From Ditylenchus dipsaci (Eukaryota; Nematoda; Chromadorea; Rhabditida; Anguinidae): DNA of 64,000 bases. Shown here in pieces: positions 1-13,057 of the stretch. The position numbers were made by a program, and so were the translations under genes. Numbering within the stretch: the first letter of the stretch is position 1; every line of letters begins with the position of its first letter. The DNA lies in assembly GCA_004194705.1 (NCBI GenBank), contig SADC01001301.1:796999-860998 (forward strand), read 5' to 3'. The notes beneath the pieces were generated by a model, which was not told where the DNA came from, did not search any database, and saw only the letters and a program-made list of their open reading frames with translations.

Positions 1-117
1 CCGAATATAACATGATTAACCTTGGTAACTCAAGGCAAAAGTCATATTTCGAACAAATTTTCATCAAAAATATACTTGACCTTTTATGTAGGAAAGTGCC
101 AGGAAAAACGTTTAAGA

Positions 118-329
118 CAGGGATGGGAATGAAAATTTTCGGGAAAAAGTACATTTGGCCAAAAAAGTACAATTTGGTCATTTTTCGTCAAAAAGTGCTA
201 TTTTATCTAGTGCTCCTTGCCATTTTGAAGCCAAAAAAAAAGATTTTGACGTAAAACTTAAAAAATAAAAAAGATTCGGGGTCAAACAAAAAGTACAAAT
301 CTTTTTAAAAAGTACGATTCCCATACCTG
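118..329. mobile_element. hAT-like MITE, CAGGG family, copy 1
   Basis: The 212 bp element starts CAGGGATGGGAATG and ends with the approximate inverse ATTCCCATACCTG. It is flanked by a perfect 8 bp duplication, gttttaaga-type (gtttaaga at 110-117 and 330-337). CAGGG ends with 8 bp duplications are typical of hAT transposons. It has no coding capacity. Related copies lie at 3118, 6195, 7178 and 53590. Confidence 0.8.
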
Positions 330-483
330 GTTTAAGAGTAAAAACTATAAAAATTACTGAGGAGAGGTTTCAACGCTAAAACTCGGTATAAAAAAATAAA
401 AAATCTTTTTAATTGTCTATTTGTCAGATGCATTCCTATGCGAAAATATTATTTCTCAACTTCTGAAATTCTATTTATTTCAG

Positions 484-558
484 CCGGACTACTGCTTTCT
501 CGGAACAAAATCTATAGAAAATGGGGAAATAGGGGAATTGGCGCCGAATAATTTTTAA
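484..558 (+). CDS. possible terminal coding exon of a left-truncated gene
   Basis: A good acceptor (attctatttatttcag) ends at 483. It is followed by 24 open codons, beginning PDYCFLGTKS and ending ELAPNNF, then TAA. A possible AATAAA polyadenylation signal is at 638-643. The segment is GC-richer than its surroundings. I do not recognise the peptide, and no upstream exon is visible in the first 480 bases, part of which is a MITE. It could be a chance open stretch. Confidence 0.25.
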   Translation, partial: PDYCFLGTKSIENGEIGELAPNNF

Positions 559-940
559 TGCAAAATTTTCTTCAGTCTTTTGGAATTTTTAAACAAAACT
601 AATTTATTTTTTAGCCTTACCAGCAAAAATTAGAATGAATAAATTTAGGCTGAGCGAGATAAAGTGCTTGAAAAATTTTTAGTCGTGAACTAATTTGTAA
701 AGCTTTATATACACAAGAAAAAATAAGGAAAAAGTTTGAAAAATTTCAAGGGTGATAAGAAAAAACGACCCTACCGGAGTATACCCCCCCCCCCAAATGA
801 AATTTTTTTTAAAGTATTTCCAAACACCCTGTATCGACCTAAAATTGCTTCAGAAGCTCGAAAAAAAAACATTATTTTTGAGTTCTAATTTAAAAAAAAA
901 TTGAGTTTTAAATTCCGACCATTTGCTTGTTTTGGCATGT

Positions 941-1210
941 TTTGGTCACTGGAGCTGGGCAAAAATAGCCTCTAAATGCATTTTTGGTCAAGAGTCTTGC
1001 TCGGAATTATGTCTGAGGTAAGTGAGTGCGCGCATCTCTAACCAACCAAGCCCCCTGCGCCCCCTTTTGTCCAGTTACAAAAATATCTGCGAATATGTAC
1101 AAAAACACTTTTCGCATGATGAGCGTAATTGCCAAAACTCAAAAAACACTTGACAAAACGGTATTTAGCAGAGATTACCGTCAAACTGTGCTTAGGTGCT
1201 AACAACTAGA
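941..1210. repeat. dispersed repeat R1 (copy 1)
   Basis: This stretch, from ttttggtcactggagctggg through the GC-rich gtgcgcgcatctctaac block to the tail taccgtcaaactgtgctta, recurs almost unchanged at 13916-14310. Shorter parts recur near 14630-15030, 38900-39520, 41210-41480 and 59815-60235. The embedded ggtaagtga resembles a splice donor but belongs to the repeat. No coding capacity was seen. Confidence 0.75.
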
Positions 1211-2164
1211 CTCCGGTAGCGCCGAAAAAACTAATATTTTAAAAAGTGCTGAACAGGAAAACAAAAAAAAGCAAATACGGGTTGGGATTGTGAAAAAGTT
1301 TGTTAGTTTTAAAAAGAGATGGCCATCACTCGGCTCGGAATAATCCAGAACAGTTGGCAAACTCTTTTGACAAAATCGCGAAAACAGATCTTTTAGTTTA
1401 TTAAAAAGCAGTTCATACATGCAAATTGACCACGTTGAACATGAATTCAGTGTTAAATTCAGGGGTTTTCCCCAGCCGAAAAAAACTTATGAGAAATTTG
1501 GAACTTTCGTGTGAGATGGGAAATTCAAATGGCTAAAACTTTTTCCCGCCAACCTCAAGTCACAATGTTTTTTTTCGCCCAAATTGTAAGTAGACTAAAA
1601 GTAAGTCATTGACAAACTCGAAAAAAGTCATCAGCAACACCAGCACCCAAAAAACGTCAAAATTGAAGGTTCGGAGCCGGCGCCCTGCAAATATATGTAG
1701 CATTGTAAACCATGGTGATCAAACGTAGTTTTTTAAAATTTTTGCAAAAACAGGGCTCAAAAAATTGAATTTAATTTTCAATACGTTACAATATAGCTGT
1801 TTAATTACCAATACTGCCAATAAAAGGCTAATTTTAAGTCTTTTCTCGATATAATAAAGCTGCTTAAAAATATTTGTTTCTGTTACAAACACTAATACAA
1901 AGAAACAACTAATTAAATTTTTTAATCCTTCGGCCGCATTGAAAACAGAAAAAATGTGTAATAATATTTGTGAAATTGGCGACGTTATTATTTTATTAAA
2001 TTTTGACACTGCCAGCACTGGCTGTCCAATCCATTCTTTTTCAATGTCGCTTTTAATTTGCAGTGAAATTCACAGAAAACTTTTAATGAATCTCATTTTT
2101 CACTATAGAGCAAACTTTCGGCATACTTTTTTTGAAATAAATATTTGAAGTAAAAATATTCTTA

Positions 2165-2414
2165 CCGTATTTTCTCTATTAAACGGGCCGGCCCGTTTAT
2201 TTTTCAACCCCTCGAAAATCGGAAAATTTTGAAGTCGATCTAGAGATTTTTGGGTGCTCAACCAAAATCCAAAAAGTGGAATCGGTAGAGCTCGCGGGAG
2301 TTAAGAAAATGCAATAAACAGGTTTGCAAAACATCTTGTCTGGGCTGAGATATGAGTCCTCAAAGTCGAGGGGCCCGTTTATTAGAGAGGGCACGTTTGA
2401 TAGAGAAAATACGG
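2165..2414. mobile_element. TA-flanked MITE, ACCGTATTT family, copy 1
   Basis: The ends are inverted: ccgtattttctctatta at the left and its near-complement tagagaaaatacgg at the right, both flanked by TA. The interior carries a second inverted pair, gggcccgtttatt against aaacgggc. The same ends recur at 17946, 22502 (left end only), 26956 and 49186. A TA duplication and short inverted ends suggest a Tc1/mariner-type origin. Confidence 0.65.
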
Positions 2415-3117
2415 TATATATGTTTCTCATATAGTTCAACAACTTATTTTTAATCTTTTTGGTCAGTTAACGGGCTTAAACGGGCATACACTCTTCTTGT
2501 CGTAAATTTAGCTGCAACCAGTTGTTTCAGAACTTGGTTTTCGTACAATATCTTTTTCGGCTACCTATCAAATCCTAAAGTGGGTTTTTTTACTAAAAAT
2601 TACTTAAAAATATTTGGTAGCCAATTTGTGTGAAGAACCAAAAGTTGGATTAAGGAATTTAACATCAGAATTGAAAAATGTCTCTAGATTCAAGTAAAAC
2701 AAACTCTACAAGGAGAGTCAAAAATTCCAACTTTGAAACAGCCATAAATTTTTGTTCTGTAAACGCAGATCTGACCAACCCTGCTTGAGCACTATCTTCG
2801 GTATAATATAAAAATGCAATTTTCGCTTCCCCATGTGGTTTTTGTCCTGGCCTGTGGATGGTCAAGGCCGAAAACCCAGGGAGACCAAGCAAAAATAGTG
2901 TTTTTCACATCATCTACTAACAAATTTCTACGAAAAACTGAGTCGACCTGCGTTTACAAAATTTTGGAATTCGCCGCAGACAGAAAGTTATGGGCGTTAA
3001 AAAGAATTTAACGATTAAAAAGAATTCATAAGATTTTAACGACTCATTCTGCATATAGCAAGTCAACTCATAAGATGACACCTTTAATATGTAAAATAGC
3101 AAAACTTTGCTATAAAC

Positions 3118-3317
3118 CAGGGCTCGGAAATCAAAATTTTCAAATGAAGGACATTTTGGTGAAATAAAAGACATTTGGTCAAAAAGTGCCATTTTATCAG
3201 TGCTTATTGATTTTGAGCAACAAAAATAAAGATTTTGACCAAAAATTTAAAAAATTCTAAAGATTTTGGATCTGAAATAAAGGACAAATCTTTAAATAAA
3301 GGACGTTTCCGAGCCTG
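3118..3317. mobile_element. hAT-like MITE, CAGGG family, copy 2
   Basis: The 200 bp element has ends CAGGGCTCGGAAA and TTTCCGAGCCTG. It is flanked by the perfect 8 bp duplication ctataaac (3110-3117 and 3318-3325). The interior shares the phrase ttttatcagtgcttattg with the other copies. Confidence 0.85.
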
Positions 3318-4567
3318 CTATAAACCAAAAAATGAAAACATAAAAATTATTCGTTTTGATTGAAAAATTTATATTCTTAATTTTTTTTAATTAGAAGAGA
3401 TAAGCTTATCAAAAAATTTAAATTGGCACTAATCTCGGTTTTTTAAAAAAAAATGTATTAGGTGATCTTTTTAAATGTAATTTTCGGGACAAAGGTTTTT
3501 TTTAAAGAATATATTTAATCACTAAGTCCAGAAATTAGCCATAAGCCAAGATTTCGGTTAAGCCAAATAATTATAGCTAAGCAGATTGCAAAAAGACACT
3601 AATCCATCTGCATTTTTAAGTCTTAAAGAAGGTGTAGGTTTGTAAATATTTTTATACAGTGCTTTGAACATGTTTGCTATTTGCAAAACAAGAAATTGGG
3701 GAGCAAAGTCACATTTTAAGTTTCCAAACAGTTGAAATTTCTTCAAGAACGCCTTTAAAACTAAAGCGCAGCTAAAAAAGAGTTCCCAAAACAGTTTGAC
3801 CCGTTTTTATGGTGGTTCAATTTTTAAAACTTTTGAAAGAAATTTTTTTTGAAAAGAGGAAAACAGGTTTTTTCAATCGGTATAAGAAAAAATAGTATTT
3901 CCTATTCAAATTAAAAAAATATTACTTGAAAATAAAAAAGCGAAAAAAAATTCAAAAAGTTAAATAACATTGCTTTTCTGACCAAACATGGAAAAACAAA
4001 GTTTAGTAAAAGAAGCACAAAGAGTTTTTGAAAATTTCAATTTTATTTATTTCCAATTTTGGAATAGCAGGAAGATGTCAGGAAAGGAAGGAGGAGGCAT
4101 AAGAGAAGCTTTTTCTCTTTTCAAACTTTTTTGAAAGTAAAATGAAATTTTCCATTTCAATGAAAACATTTTTTGTTGTTAGCTGCAGCTAGTTTTAATA
4201 AAATGAGACTATTCTGCTATTTCTATTACTGGCTGCATGCCGTAATAATAGTAATGTTGGAAAAAAGTAATAAATTACGAGTTAGAAACATACCTAGACC
4301 AGCATAAATTAGCCAGGGCTAAGAAATGTCTACGCACTTTATCCGCGGTCTGACACCCATACTTTGATACCATGTTTTTTGTAAATGTCAAATTTTACAT
4401 TACATAGGTATAAAAGAGTTTTTCAGAAAGGCATGGTTTTTTGGCTGTTTGATATTGATAACTTAAATAAAAATCACTGTATAAAAAAACCATAAAAGAA
4501 AGTTACATTTCGAGCTTAAATGCTTTATCAAATCGACAATTCAGAGTTAAAACGCGATATTGATATG

Positions 4568-5223
4568 CAGTCAACTCTATCTATAACGTACATTGTGTAT
4601 AAAGTACCACTTGGTCAGTCCGGACCAGTCAAATGACTTCTCATATGAACCTTTTGCTGGTCTAAAGAGTCTCTGTTTGTGTGCAAACAGCTCTTTTTCT
4701 GACAGAAATTTCAAATTTCTCTACAAGTTTTTGCTTATTTTTATTATTTTTTATTCAAAAAATTAATACTGTTAGCCCATTCTGACATAATCGGACAGGG
4801 ATGTAGAGGATGGGGTCCCAAAAAACCCTGTTTATTTTTTATTGTTTAATTTTTATATATTTTTTATTCAAAAAATTAACCCTGTTTAATTTTATATTAT
4901 TTTTTATTCAAAAAATTAATACTGTTAGCCCATTCTGACATAATCGGACAGGGATGTAGAGGATGGGGTCCCAAAAAACCCTGTCAGTCTAACATAATTT
5001 ATAAACATTCCCTTAAAAAATACTCTGTGGATAATATTTTAATAGTTATCTTATAAATAACTGTGTAATAAATGTTGAAATCTATATATAACGTACAGTT
5101 GCCGGTATAAAAGCAAGTGACTATCCATATATGATCCACATATGTACCCTCCATATAACGAACCCTTCTCAATAACATACATGCGAGGTCGGTCCCTTGG
5201 GGTACGTTATAGAGAGAGAGAGT
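4568..5223. mobile_element. pogo/Tigger-like foldback with internal tandem duplication
   Basis: The left end cagtcaactctatctataac faces an imperfect inverse, gttatagagagagagag, at 5205-5221. Cagtcaac...ataacg ends are seen in pogo/Tigger elements of the Tc1/mariner superfamily. Inside, an ~85 bp unit (4747-4831) is repeated 153 bp downstream (4900-4984). A second end-like motif, ctatatataacgtacag, at about 5080 suggests a composite. Confidence 0.55.
4747..4984 (+). repeat. two direct copies of an ~85 bp unit
   Basis: Both copies contain gttagcccattctgacataa followed by a tcggacaggg block and end at aaaaaaccctg. They appear identical over about 80 bases and are offset by 153 bp. The near-identity implies a recent local duplication inside an older foldback. 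Confidence 0.85.
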
Positions 5224-6194
5224 AAAATCTATCTAGCAATTTGATTTTTCTTAATTTATTAGGTCGCTCTAAAAGTGATAAGACTTACTAACAACTTTTA
5301 AGCAATTTCGTTCAGAATTAAAGTTTTTCTACAAACAATTTTTTTAACAATCCTTTACTTTTAATAATTTTTGAGCCAATTTTTTTTGGTAAAGAATGTT
5401 GTAAAAATCCCACTCACCTAGTTTCCTTTGAAATTTTTAAGTTTCGATTTTTTTTATCCCTGTCAAAAACAAAAAGCAAAAGGCAAAACAGTTAAATTAA
5501 AATTAATTTTGTGAGCCATACACCAATTACAAAGAAAGACGATTTGGAAACATTTAATTAATTAAAAAATTTCATTTAAAAAGAATGAAAAGATATTTTC
5601 ACTAAAATTTAATTAATGTTTTGCATTTAAATGCAGCGGCCAACATTGGACCAAAAAACTACAAACTAACAACCACAATTATTTTTTATGCTTTTCAGAT
5701 AATAACTTGAGTTTTGTTTTTTATATTCTGGTTTAGTACTAAAAACAATTACTTGAAATGCATAATGCTACGCAGCAAAATATATTTTTGTATTTTTTAA
5801 AAGTACTTTAAACATGTAAGTTTCAAAAAAGCAGAAAATATTTTTGACTGGTGATTTCACATGGTGTAATGTGGACTGTATAAGTTGAAGGAAGAAAGTT
5901 AAAGGCTAGTAGTCTAATCATGATGCTTATTTCTTAAAATTACATGATCGCAGCCTTATTTAAAAGTCTTTTTGGTGGAAAGGAACCAGAAGAATAAAAA
6001 GCCATTTTGATCATTAAAAGAAATGAAGAGACTTCAATAAAGAGACTTTTTGCTACGAGACTTTAAAAACTGTGACATCCTACTTCTGACCTGTGGATGC
6101 GCAGCACTTTGTTGAACGCAGAAAGTGCTTTGACAATATGCAAATTTTCGAATTCAGGAGGTAGATACCCTTCTAGGTCAGCTTTTTACCTACC

Positions 6195-6620
6195 CAGGGT
6201 TCGCAGATGTCCTGCTTTAGCAGGAATTTCCTGATTTTGAGTTCAATTTCTGCTTTTTGGTTTCGAAAAAGCAGGAATTTTAGAAAAGAATCTTGGCTCT
6301 TACTTACATATTTGTTGCGACTGCTTTTTATTTATTCATTTTTTCTGTCAATGCACTCGACTCTATCAAGTGTGCTCCGTTGCAATGTGAGGAGGGTTTC
6401 GACTACTTTCTCCGAAACAAGGATTTGCTCAAGGAAGCCCAAAGTAGCGAAAAATATTGATCTGGTTTTGTGATTTGTTGATTCTGGTTGTTGTATTGGT
6501 TGAATGAAGAAATTATTGCTGTCTGGATTTGTTGTCCTGCTTTCGCCGGAACTTTTTGTACTGAATCCTGCTTTTTGAAATCAGAATCCTGCTTTTGCGA
6601 TTTTCGATCTGCGAACCCTG
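6195..6620. mobile_element. hAT-like MITE, CAGGG family, long copy
   Basis: The 426 bp element has inverted ends CAGGGTTCGCAGAT and ATCTGCGAACCCTG and a perfect 8 bp duplication, tacctacc (6187-6194 and 6621-6628). Open frames inside it, up to 88 codons, are low-complexity repeat translations and are not called as genes. Confidence 0.85.
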
Positions 6621-7177
6621 TACCTACCTGTCTTTTTGGATTATCCAAGGACTACTTGTGAATAAATTATATGCTATCGCCAGTATTTGAACCTGTGGCC
6701 CTTAGTTAACCTGTAATCAGTCTGACAGTTGACGGTTAACTATTCTTGAAACAGGTTTTCCGCGGTTTTTTCGCGGCTCGAGAATCTTCTCATCTGGGAT
6801 CTGTAAAGCTCATGCACAACTATATAACCTTCTACTCAAAACGCGTAAATTGTCTGAAATTAAAATTCAAAAGAAAGTAAATTTTCCTTGCAAACAAACT
6901 TTAAACAAGTCTCAAACTATAATATTCTTCTAGCTGATTATTCCACTCTAATCCATAAGAAACCATTTAGTTTAGCTTTTGCTAGCTTTTAACACCGTAA
7001 ACCACCTCTTAACACGCCACAACACCCTGAACATCTCATCCTGAAACATCTCATCCACCCCCTGAACACCCCAACCCATTTCAAATACCCTGTGCAGACT
7101 TGAAATGATCCCAAACAACTTCTAGCCACACCTGAAATCCCTCAACACACTAAAACCTCCTCAGACTACTCTCAACC

Positions 7178-7375
7178 CAGGGCTGCCAGACGTCCTTTTT
7201 AAAAAGATTTGTTTTTTTGGAATCCCAAATCCTTTTTTTTTGAAATTTCAGCCAAAATCTTTTTTTGCTTCAAAATGGCAATAAGCACTAGATAAAATGC
7301 ACTTTTTTTTCAAAAATGGTCAAAACCTTTTTTGCCCGAATTTCTTTTTTAAAAAATTTTGAGATGGCAGCCTTG
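7178..7375. mobile_element. hAT-like MITE, CAGGG family, copy 4
   Basis: The ends are CAGGGCTGCCAGA and TGGCAGCCTTG. They are flanked by tctcaacc and tcttaacc, a seven-of-eight match for an aged 8 bp duplication. At 198 bp it has almost the same size as the copies at 3118 and 53590. Confidence 0.75.
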
Positions 7376-8205
7376 TCTTAACCATACTAAACTCTCTGAA
7401 TAAATAGGCTAAAAATCCTGACAGGGAGGGGCTATAGCCCGGCAACCACCCCCCCCCCCTGGGTACGCCTATGGTCGGGTTATCGTCTGTCTTGTCAGTA
7501 GAAAGAGTAGTAGACCATCTAATTCTCTTCCTTTAAGAACTCTTTTTGGTTGCAATTGCCACAATTTGCAATTGAAAGGGCCCAACAAGTTTTAGGGATA
7601 AAACCAAAGTTTGCTGATTCAAAGTTTGTTGACGATATTTGTGCCCAAAACGTTACATCAGCAAACTTTTGTGAACAACCTAATCTTTAAAAAAAACTGA
7701 AAAATAAGAAATATATAAAAAATTTAAGCTAACTGAGTTTGCCAAAACAAATTTTAATTGGGCTAAAATAAAAATTCAAGTATAAAAGTTTCAAGTTTCT
7801 GTCAGCAAAAAAAAGTGTTGAATTTTATACAATTTTGTAATTTTTATATATCACGACAGAAAATAAACAAAAGGGTGAAACGGATTAGATTTCCTCATAT
7901 TTTGGCCAATTTATTTTGTTTCGGAAAGCAGCTGAAATGTTGTTAGTCTGAGCTTTAAGTGGAAAGGCAATATTTCAAAGTTTGTTTGACAATTTGTTTT
8001 GCTTTTTAAAAGCACAGAAATTTTGAGTTGAAAATTGGTCTCTTTTAAAGATGGTGTATCCGGCGTTATGAAACAAGAAAAACAGCTTATAAATCATGAG
8101 ATTTTTAGTTTTAAAAAATTTAAGGTTTGTATGTTAAGATTCTTAATTTCAATTTTCAAACAACATTTTATTTGAAAACTTGTTTTAGAAAAAAAAATCG
8201 CAAAA

Positions 8206-8492
8206 CAGTCGACTCTCGATATAGTGACACCCCTAGTACCGACCCTTAGGTGTATATATCGAGAGTGTCCTTGTATCGATATAATTTCATTCACCGAAAA
8301 CATAACATTCAGCAACAAGTTAAAGAACCGATGTCTAGGGATAATTGGGGTCATTGATTCCGAATATGGCGCCCTAGACATTGGTCAAACAAGTGAAAAT
8401 GAATAGTGAGTCACCGAGTGGGATCGAACCTGCTCACAATTTGTTTAAAAAATTTGACCGAAATTTGAATATGTCACTATATCGAGAGTTGG
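8206..8492. mobile_element. pogo/Tigger-like MITE containing a tRNA B-box-like motif
   Basis: The left end cagtcgactctcgatatag faces ctatatcgagagttgg at the right. The interior holds a second inverted pair near 8330 and 8370 (gatgtctaggg and ccctagaca). On the minus strand, GGTTCGATCCC at 8430-8420 fits the RNA polymerase III B box of tRNA genes. No full tRNA fold was found. Confidence 0.6.
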
Positions 8493-8963
8493 TTTATAAT
8501 CAGTGTTCTAAAAAACTCAATAAAAGTTCGAAAAACCAGTATTAATTATCATTTCAAATCAGAATGTGTCTCAATTATAATTTTTTTCCCAGAGCTATCT
8601 TGTGTTCATACCGAGTAGTTCTAGATATATATTTGCTTATTTAGAGCGACTCGCCTTTTAAAGTTTAGCACGGTGAACCAGATTTTTGAAAAATGCTAAC
8701 CAGTCCAAAGCCTATCAGCTAAGCTTGCGCTTAACGATGGCTGTCTACAGGGTCTCAGTCCTGCATCTCCACTGTAGTAATTTTTTGGGGGTTTTTGTCC
8801 TGCAGTCGTCTACAGCTCAAATAAACAAATCTAAAAAATATGTATTGAATTTTTGAGTTTTAAATTTACTCTATTTGTACTTGTTTTGATCTCACAGTTA
8901 TGCTCGCTGCCGATTAAAATAGACGAAAGTTAAATAAAGCGCCCTGATGCAAAAATCGTTCAG

Positions 8964-9483
8964 AAGTTCAAGAACAAACTGAACCTTTCATAGGCTGGTA
9001 AAACGAAGATTTATAACTCTTTCTTATTTGCAGCATACGTTCAAAAGATCCCTGTTTGGCAAATGACTGCTATTACGGGACGCATCTCGTTGTCATACAA
9101 GCAAATCTACAAAAGAACAGCTGCACCAAATACAGGGGGTTGTATTCTAGTAAGCTTTCTCATTTTATAGCTAAACATTGAATCATTACCTTAGGCACCA
9201 GATGTCATAAAAAAGCTCTACAGTAATTGTGTCATGAATAAAGATCGTATGGAATTTAAAAAAACGAGAATCTTCGTCCAGCTTCTATAGAGCTCTACCA
9301 GAGAATATGACCGCAGAATAATTCTAGGGTATTTTGAATTGACTTGTTTGTTCCTATGTATTTATTTTAGACTCCGGAGTCACTGTTTGCAATTATGAGA
9401 GCGGAAACAATCTCATCTACTGCTTTAAAAAACCTAATCAGGTGCCAGAAGGACGATTAATGCTTCAGAATCCGCGAGCATAG
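8964..9483 (+). CDS. partial gene for a short Cys-containing protein (three exons, 5' part not found)
   Basis: The exons proposed are 8964-8997, 9034-9149 and 9371-9483, joined in a single frame. Acceptors are tcgttcag, cttatttgcag and ttattttag; donors are gtaaaa and gtaagc. The product includes DPCLANDCYYGTHLVV in exon 2 and VCNYES and LIYC in exon 3, ending NPRA-stop. AATAAA lies at 9509-9514, 26 bases after the stop, which supports a genuine gene end. PC-x4-C-YG recalls follistatin/EGF-like modules, but the spacing is incomplete, so I name no family. The five cysteines suggest an extracellular product (inference). No convincing start or signal peptide was found upstream. An alternative acceptor near 9196 would give a different ending, VQLL-stop. 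Confidence 0.45.
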
Positions 9484-12047
9484 CTAGGAGTGGCCGAAGC
9501 AGAAGAAAAATAAACGCTTAATATGAATAAATACGGTACACAAAAAAATGAAATGTACTTAAATTTTTCATAAAGAATTCAAATTATGATATAGGTGGCT
9601 TTAAGAAAAATTTCGATTTTGAGTAGGATAGTATTACAAAATTTTGTATGTAAAAACCGAAACAAGCTGACAAATTGAAAAAATGTGGACATAAAAGGTA
9701 ATAAAAGGCCAAAAAATAGTTCTATAACAAAAAAATATATTTTAAAATACTTAAGACGAAATGTTGCAAGAGTAAAAAGAGGGTGTGTGTGACTCTCAAC
9801 TCATTAAATTCCTTGTTCTTATAAGGCACACATAAAAATATAGTCAGGCTGCACACAAATTCATTGCCTAGCTGCTTGCCCTAAAAGTGTAATAAATTTC
9901 GTTTGAATAATAAAATATTTAAACGAAGCAAGAATTGCCATGTATTGCGTCTTTTATTGGCTATAGAATAGAATAAAATGGTTTTCTGCGTGGCTCCATT
10001 AAAATATTTCTTTCATTTAACATTCATTAAATTATTTTCTGGTGTAAGACATTTTGAGAATTTTTTTTTCGAAATTTAAAAGTTAATTTCTAAAGGCTGG
10101 AAAGTTAAAAAGTAGTCTTCAAAAGTAGGTGTGACACATGACTACAGTTGTGCATTTGTGTTGCCAGAATACCGAATTATTTTATGTCTTTTTTATACTC
10201 AATATAGGTGGGGGTGAAGGAGGAGGTAAAGAGTTGTCAGGGTGCAGGTTCGGAGGTAGAATGTAGGTTGTTTTTAGGTGGTTATCAGCTTGGTATCAAG
10301 CCCTAGGTGGCGTCATATCCATCGTAAACTGAACTAGCAAGGGATGTCACCCTCTCCTCACGTTAGCTACAGTCAAACCTCCGATATAAAATCTTCTTGG
10401 GAACCTGAAAGGGTGGTCTTACGTTGGGAGTGGCGTTCCAGTCAAATCTCTAACCTATAGGCTGGCCAAAGGTGACCTTATATCGGAGCTAAACTGTACT
10501 GTACTTCCTCTAATAAAAAGCATCCTTGGATGTTCAGACATCCTTCAAATGCACCCTCCGAGTATCGAAATCAAAAAATTTGCGTTTGGGGTGTTACGCT
10601 TATCATGTGTATTTTCACTTATTATTGTGGCCTTTGCCGAATCCAAAGCCCAAGCCTGAGCCTAATCCTAAGCAAAGTTAAATAATATAATTGGTATGTT
10701 CCTGGAAAAATTGAAATCTGGAAAATTCAATTTTTGAGGAAATTGAAAACTCTTGAACTGAAAACAAACAAATTTAACTAGAATCAAAGAAATCGACCTC
10801 GAAAACATTAAAAAATAATAGCTACTTCAATTAGTTCTTCATTAGCTTTCCGCTATTTGCTTTCCCGCTATCCCGCTACCGATTCCACTTTTTAAATTTT
10901 GTTTAAGCCCCAAAAATATCGAGATTGATCTCAAAATCTTCTATTTTTCTGAGATCTACAGAGCAGAATCCACTGATCTTCTATTAGAGGAAATACGACT
11001 GAAAAAATAAATGAATCAGAAAAATTCAAACAAATTCGCTTCAGGCCTTCTGCGTACAATACTTTTGTCAGAGCCAGCACCAGAAACTTCATAAAATATA
11101 GAAAACTATTTAAAGCGGTGTTTTAAAAAAAAACCCTGATAAAATGATTTAGACGAAACTTTTAAAACGATCTCTAAAAAGTTTCTAAAAACAGAATCAC
11201 ATTTTTTGTTTTTTACTAAAAGAAGACAAACTTGTAAACAATGACAGAATGAGAAACGTAATTTAAAACAAAAAATTTAATTTTAAGCTTAATTAACACA
11301 AGAAAGGAATGTGATTAAAAAATGTGTAAAAGGAAATGAAATTTGTGGTCAGGAAGCAGAGTCTGTTTCTTAAGTAAAAAAATTGTTTTGTTTTTGATTC
11401 CAATACCATCATGAGGCATACAAGTCTACACAATGGCAATATCGGCGAAAATCTTTTTTTTAATAAAAAAATTGACAAAGAAGTGAAATTAAAAAAAAGG
11501 AGTCAGAAATTCTTTCTCTTGATAAAAAGCATAAATTTCTGGTCCTTTTTTGGCTTTCCCATCTGAAGAATTTTTCATAGCTTTGTTTTGACTGTGTCAT
11601 TAGACACAGAATTGCGTTTTACCTATTTGTGATTGGTTCAGTAAGATAGAAGTCGAAAAAGACCACGCATTTAACTTGACATGGCAATACGAATTTTCGA
11701 ATGCGAGCTCTACAAACTAGAGATGATGGCGGGACGGGACTCCCGTCCGAAGGGCTTTTATAAGTAATTCCCGTCCGAAACTTTTCCCGAAAATTTTTTT
11801 TCCAGCTGTCCCGTTCCGGTGTCCTGTCACAGAGCAATTTTTCGCTTCCCGGATCAATTGTCCCGTTCGAATTTTTAAAAAGTCTGTACCCACTCAGAAA
11901 TAAAGAGTTTTCTATTATCATCATCATTTGAAACTACCGCCAAATTTTGAGTAAATATTAGGGTTGTCAATCGAGAATATTCTCGAGTAAATACTCGAAA
12001 AGTATCAAGATTTTGTCCTTGACGTGAAATTGGGACAAAAATTTTGC
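9484..12047. other. gene-poor stretch
   Basis: It contains one short TA-flanked MITE (10370-10496), an 11619-11860 segment rich in cccgtccga-type words, and AT-rich sequence. I found no exon-like open stretch bounded by good splice signals. Open frames of 61-102 codons here lack recognisable content. Confidence 0.5.
10370..10496. mobile_element. pogo/Tigger-like MITE with TA duplication
   Basis: The 127 bp element begins cagtcaaacctccgatata and ends tatatcggagctaaactg. It lies between TA dinucleotides (10368-10369 and 10497-10498). The ends match those at 35616 and 51801. Confidence 0.8.
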
Positions 12048-13057
12048 ATGGCCTGTTCACATACTGAGAGTGAAAGTGAGAGTGAGAGTAAGGGGGTGTT
12101 CACAATGCACCTCACTCTCACTCCCACTCTAACTCTCGGGTGTTCACAACCCTTTTTTTATTTTGCATAAAAATGATCAAATTATTTTTTTATTTTTTAA
12201 ATTTGTTCATAATATTGCAGATTGCGACCAAATATTTGGCTTTTAATAGGCAAAAGCTGATGTGGTTCAAAAAATCAATCTTTTCTTTCTCCTTCGGACT
12301 GGGACGGGGACGTCATGACGATTCCATGGAAATGGAAAGCTCACGCAATTCCTCGCAATCAGCTGTATTCAGCGTTGAAAGTTTGAAAAGCTGGTTTTGA
12401 GAACGCTATTTTAGACGCTTCGAAAACCGTGAACACAGTGACTGTTGAATTCTCCCTATTGGCTCAGTTCATCACATATGCAAACGGATTCAAGCGTTGG
12501 GAAGGATGGCAGCTTTACTCTCGTGGAGTTCAAAGAAGATATCAGAATAATTTAGACGACTATGAATTCGGGCTAACAGAAAATGAGGAATATATGAAGC
12601 ATTGAAAACACAAAATTATTGAAGAAACTTCTATTAAAGTATTGTCATGGGTCAATTGTCAAATTGTATGGGTCAATTATCGAAATTTTACGGTACATTA
12701 AAACTATCCAATAAGCAATCTTTGGTCGTAATTTACAATATTATGAACAAATTGCAAAAATAAAATAATGGAAGAATTAGTTAAAAGGCATGCAAAGGTG
12801 GGTACCAGATCAATTCAAACGAGAAGTATTTCAAAATAAATTTGTTGAGTACCCTGCAGGGAATAAGTAATTAAAAGTTCTTGCTTCGTTTAATAGCATT
12901 GGTGGGCTAGTGGGATAGGGAGACAGTTCGCCACGCGGTCAGTTCGCCATGCTTTTCGAAGTGGTCAGTTCGCCACGGTCAGTTCGCCACACTTTTTCTA
13001 AAAAAAAATTGACCAAAGCTTGACTTTTTGCCTTGGGGGACCAAAGCAAATTGGCTC

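Noticed and set aside
1013..1030. Splice donor ggtaagtga
   Set aside because: It recurs in several copies of repeat R1 with no coding sequence next to it.
6207..6648. Opposed 88- and 81-codon frames
   Set aside because: Both lie largely or wholly in the hAT-like MITE 6195-6620; they translate its inverted repeats.
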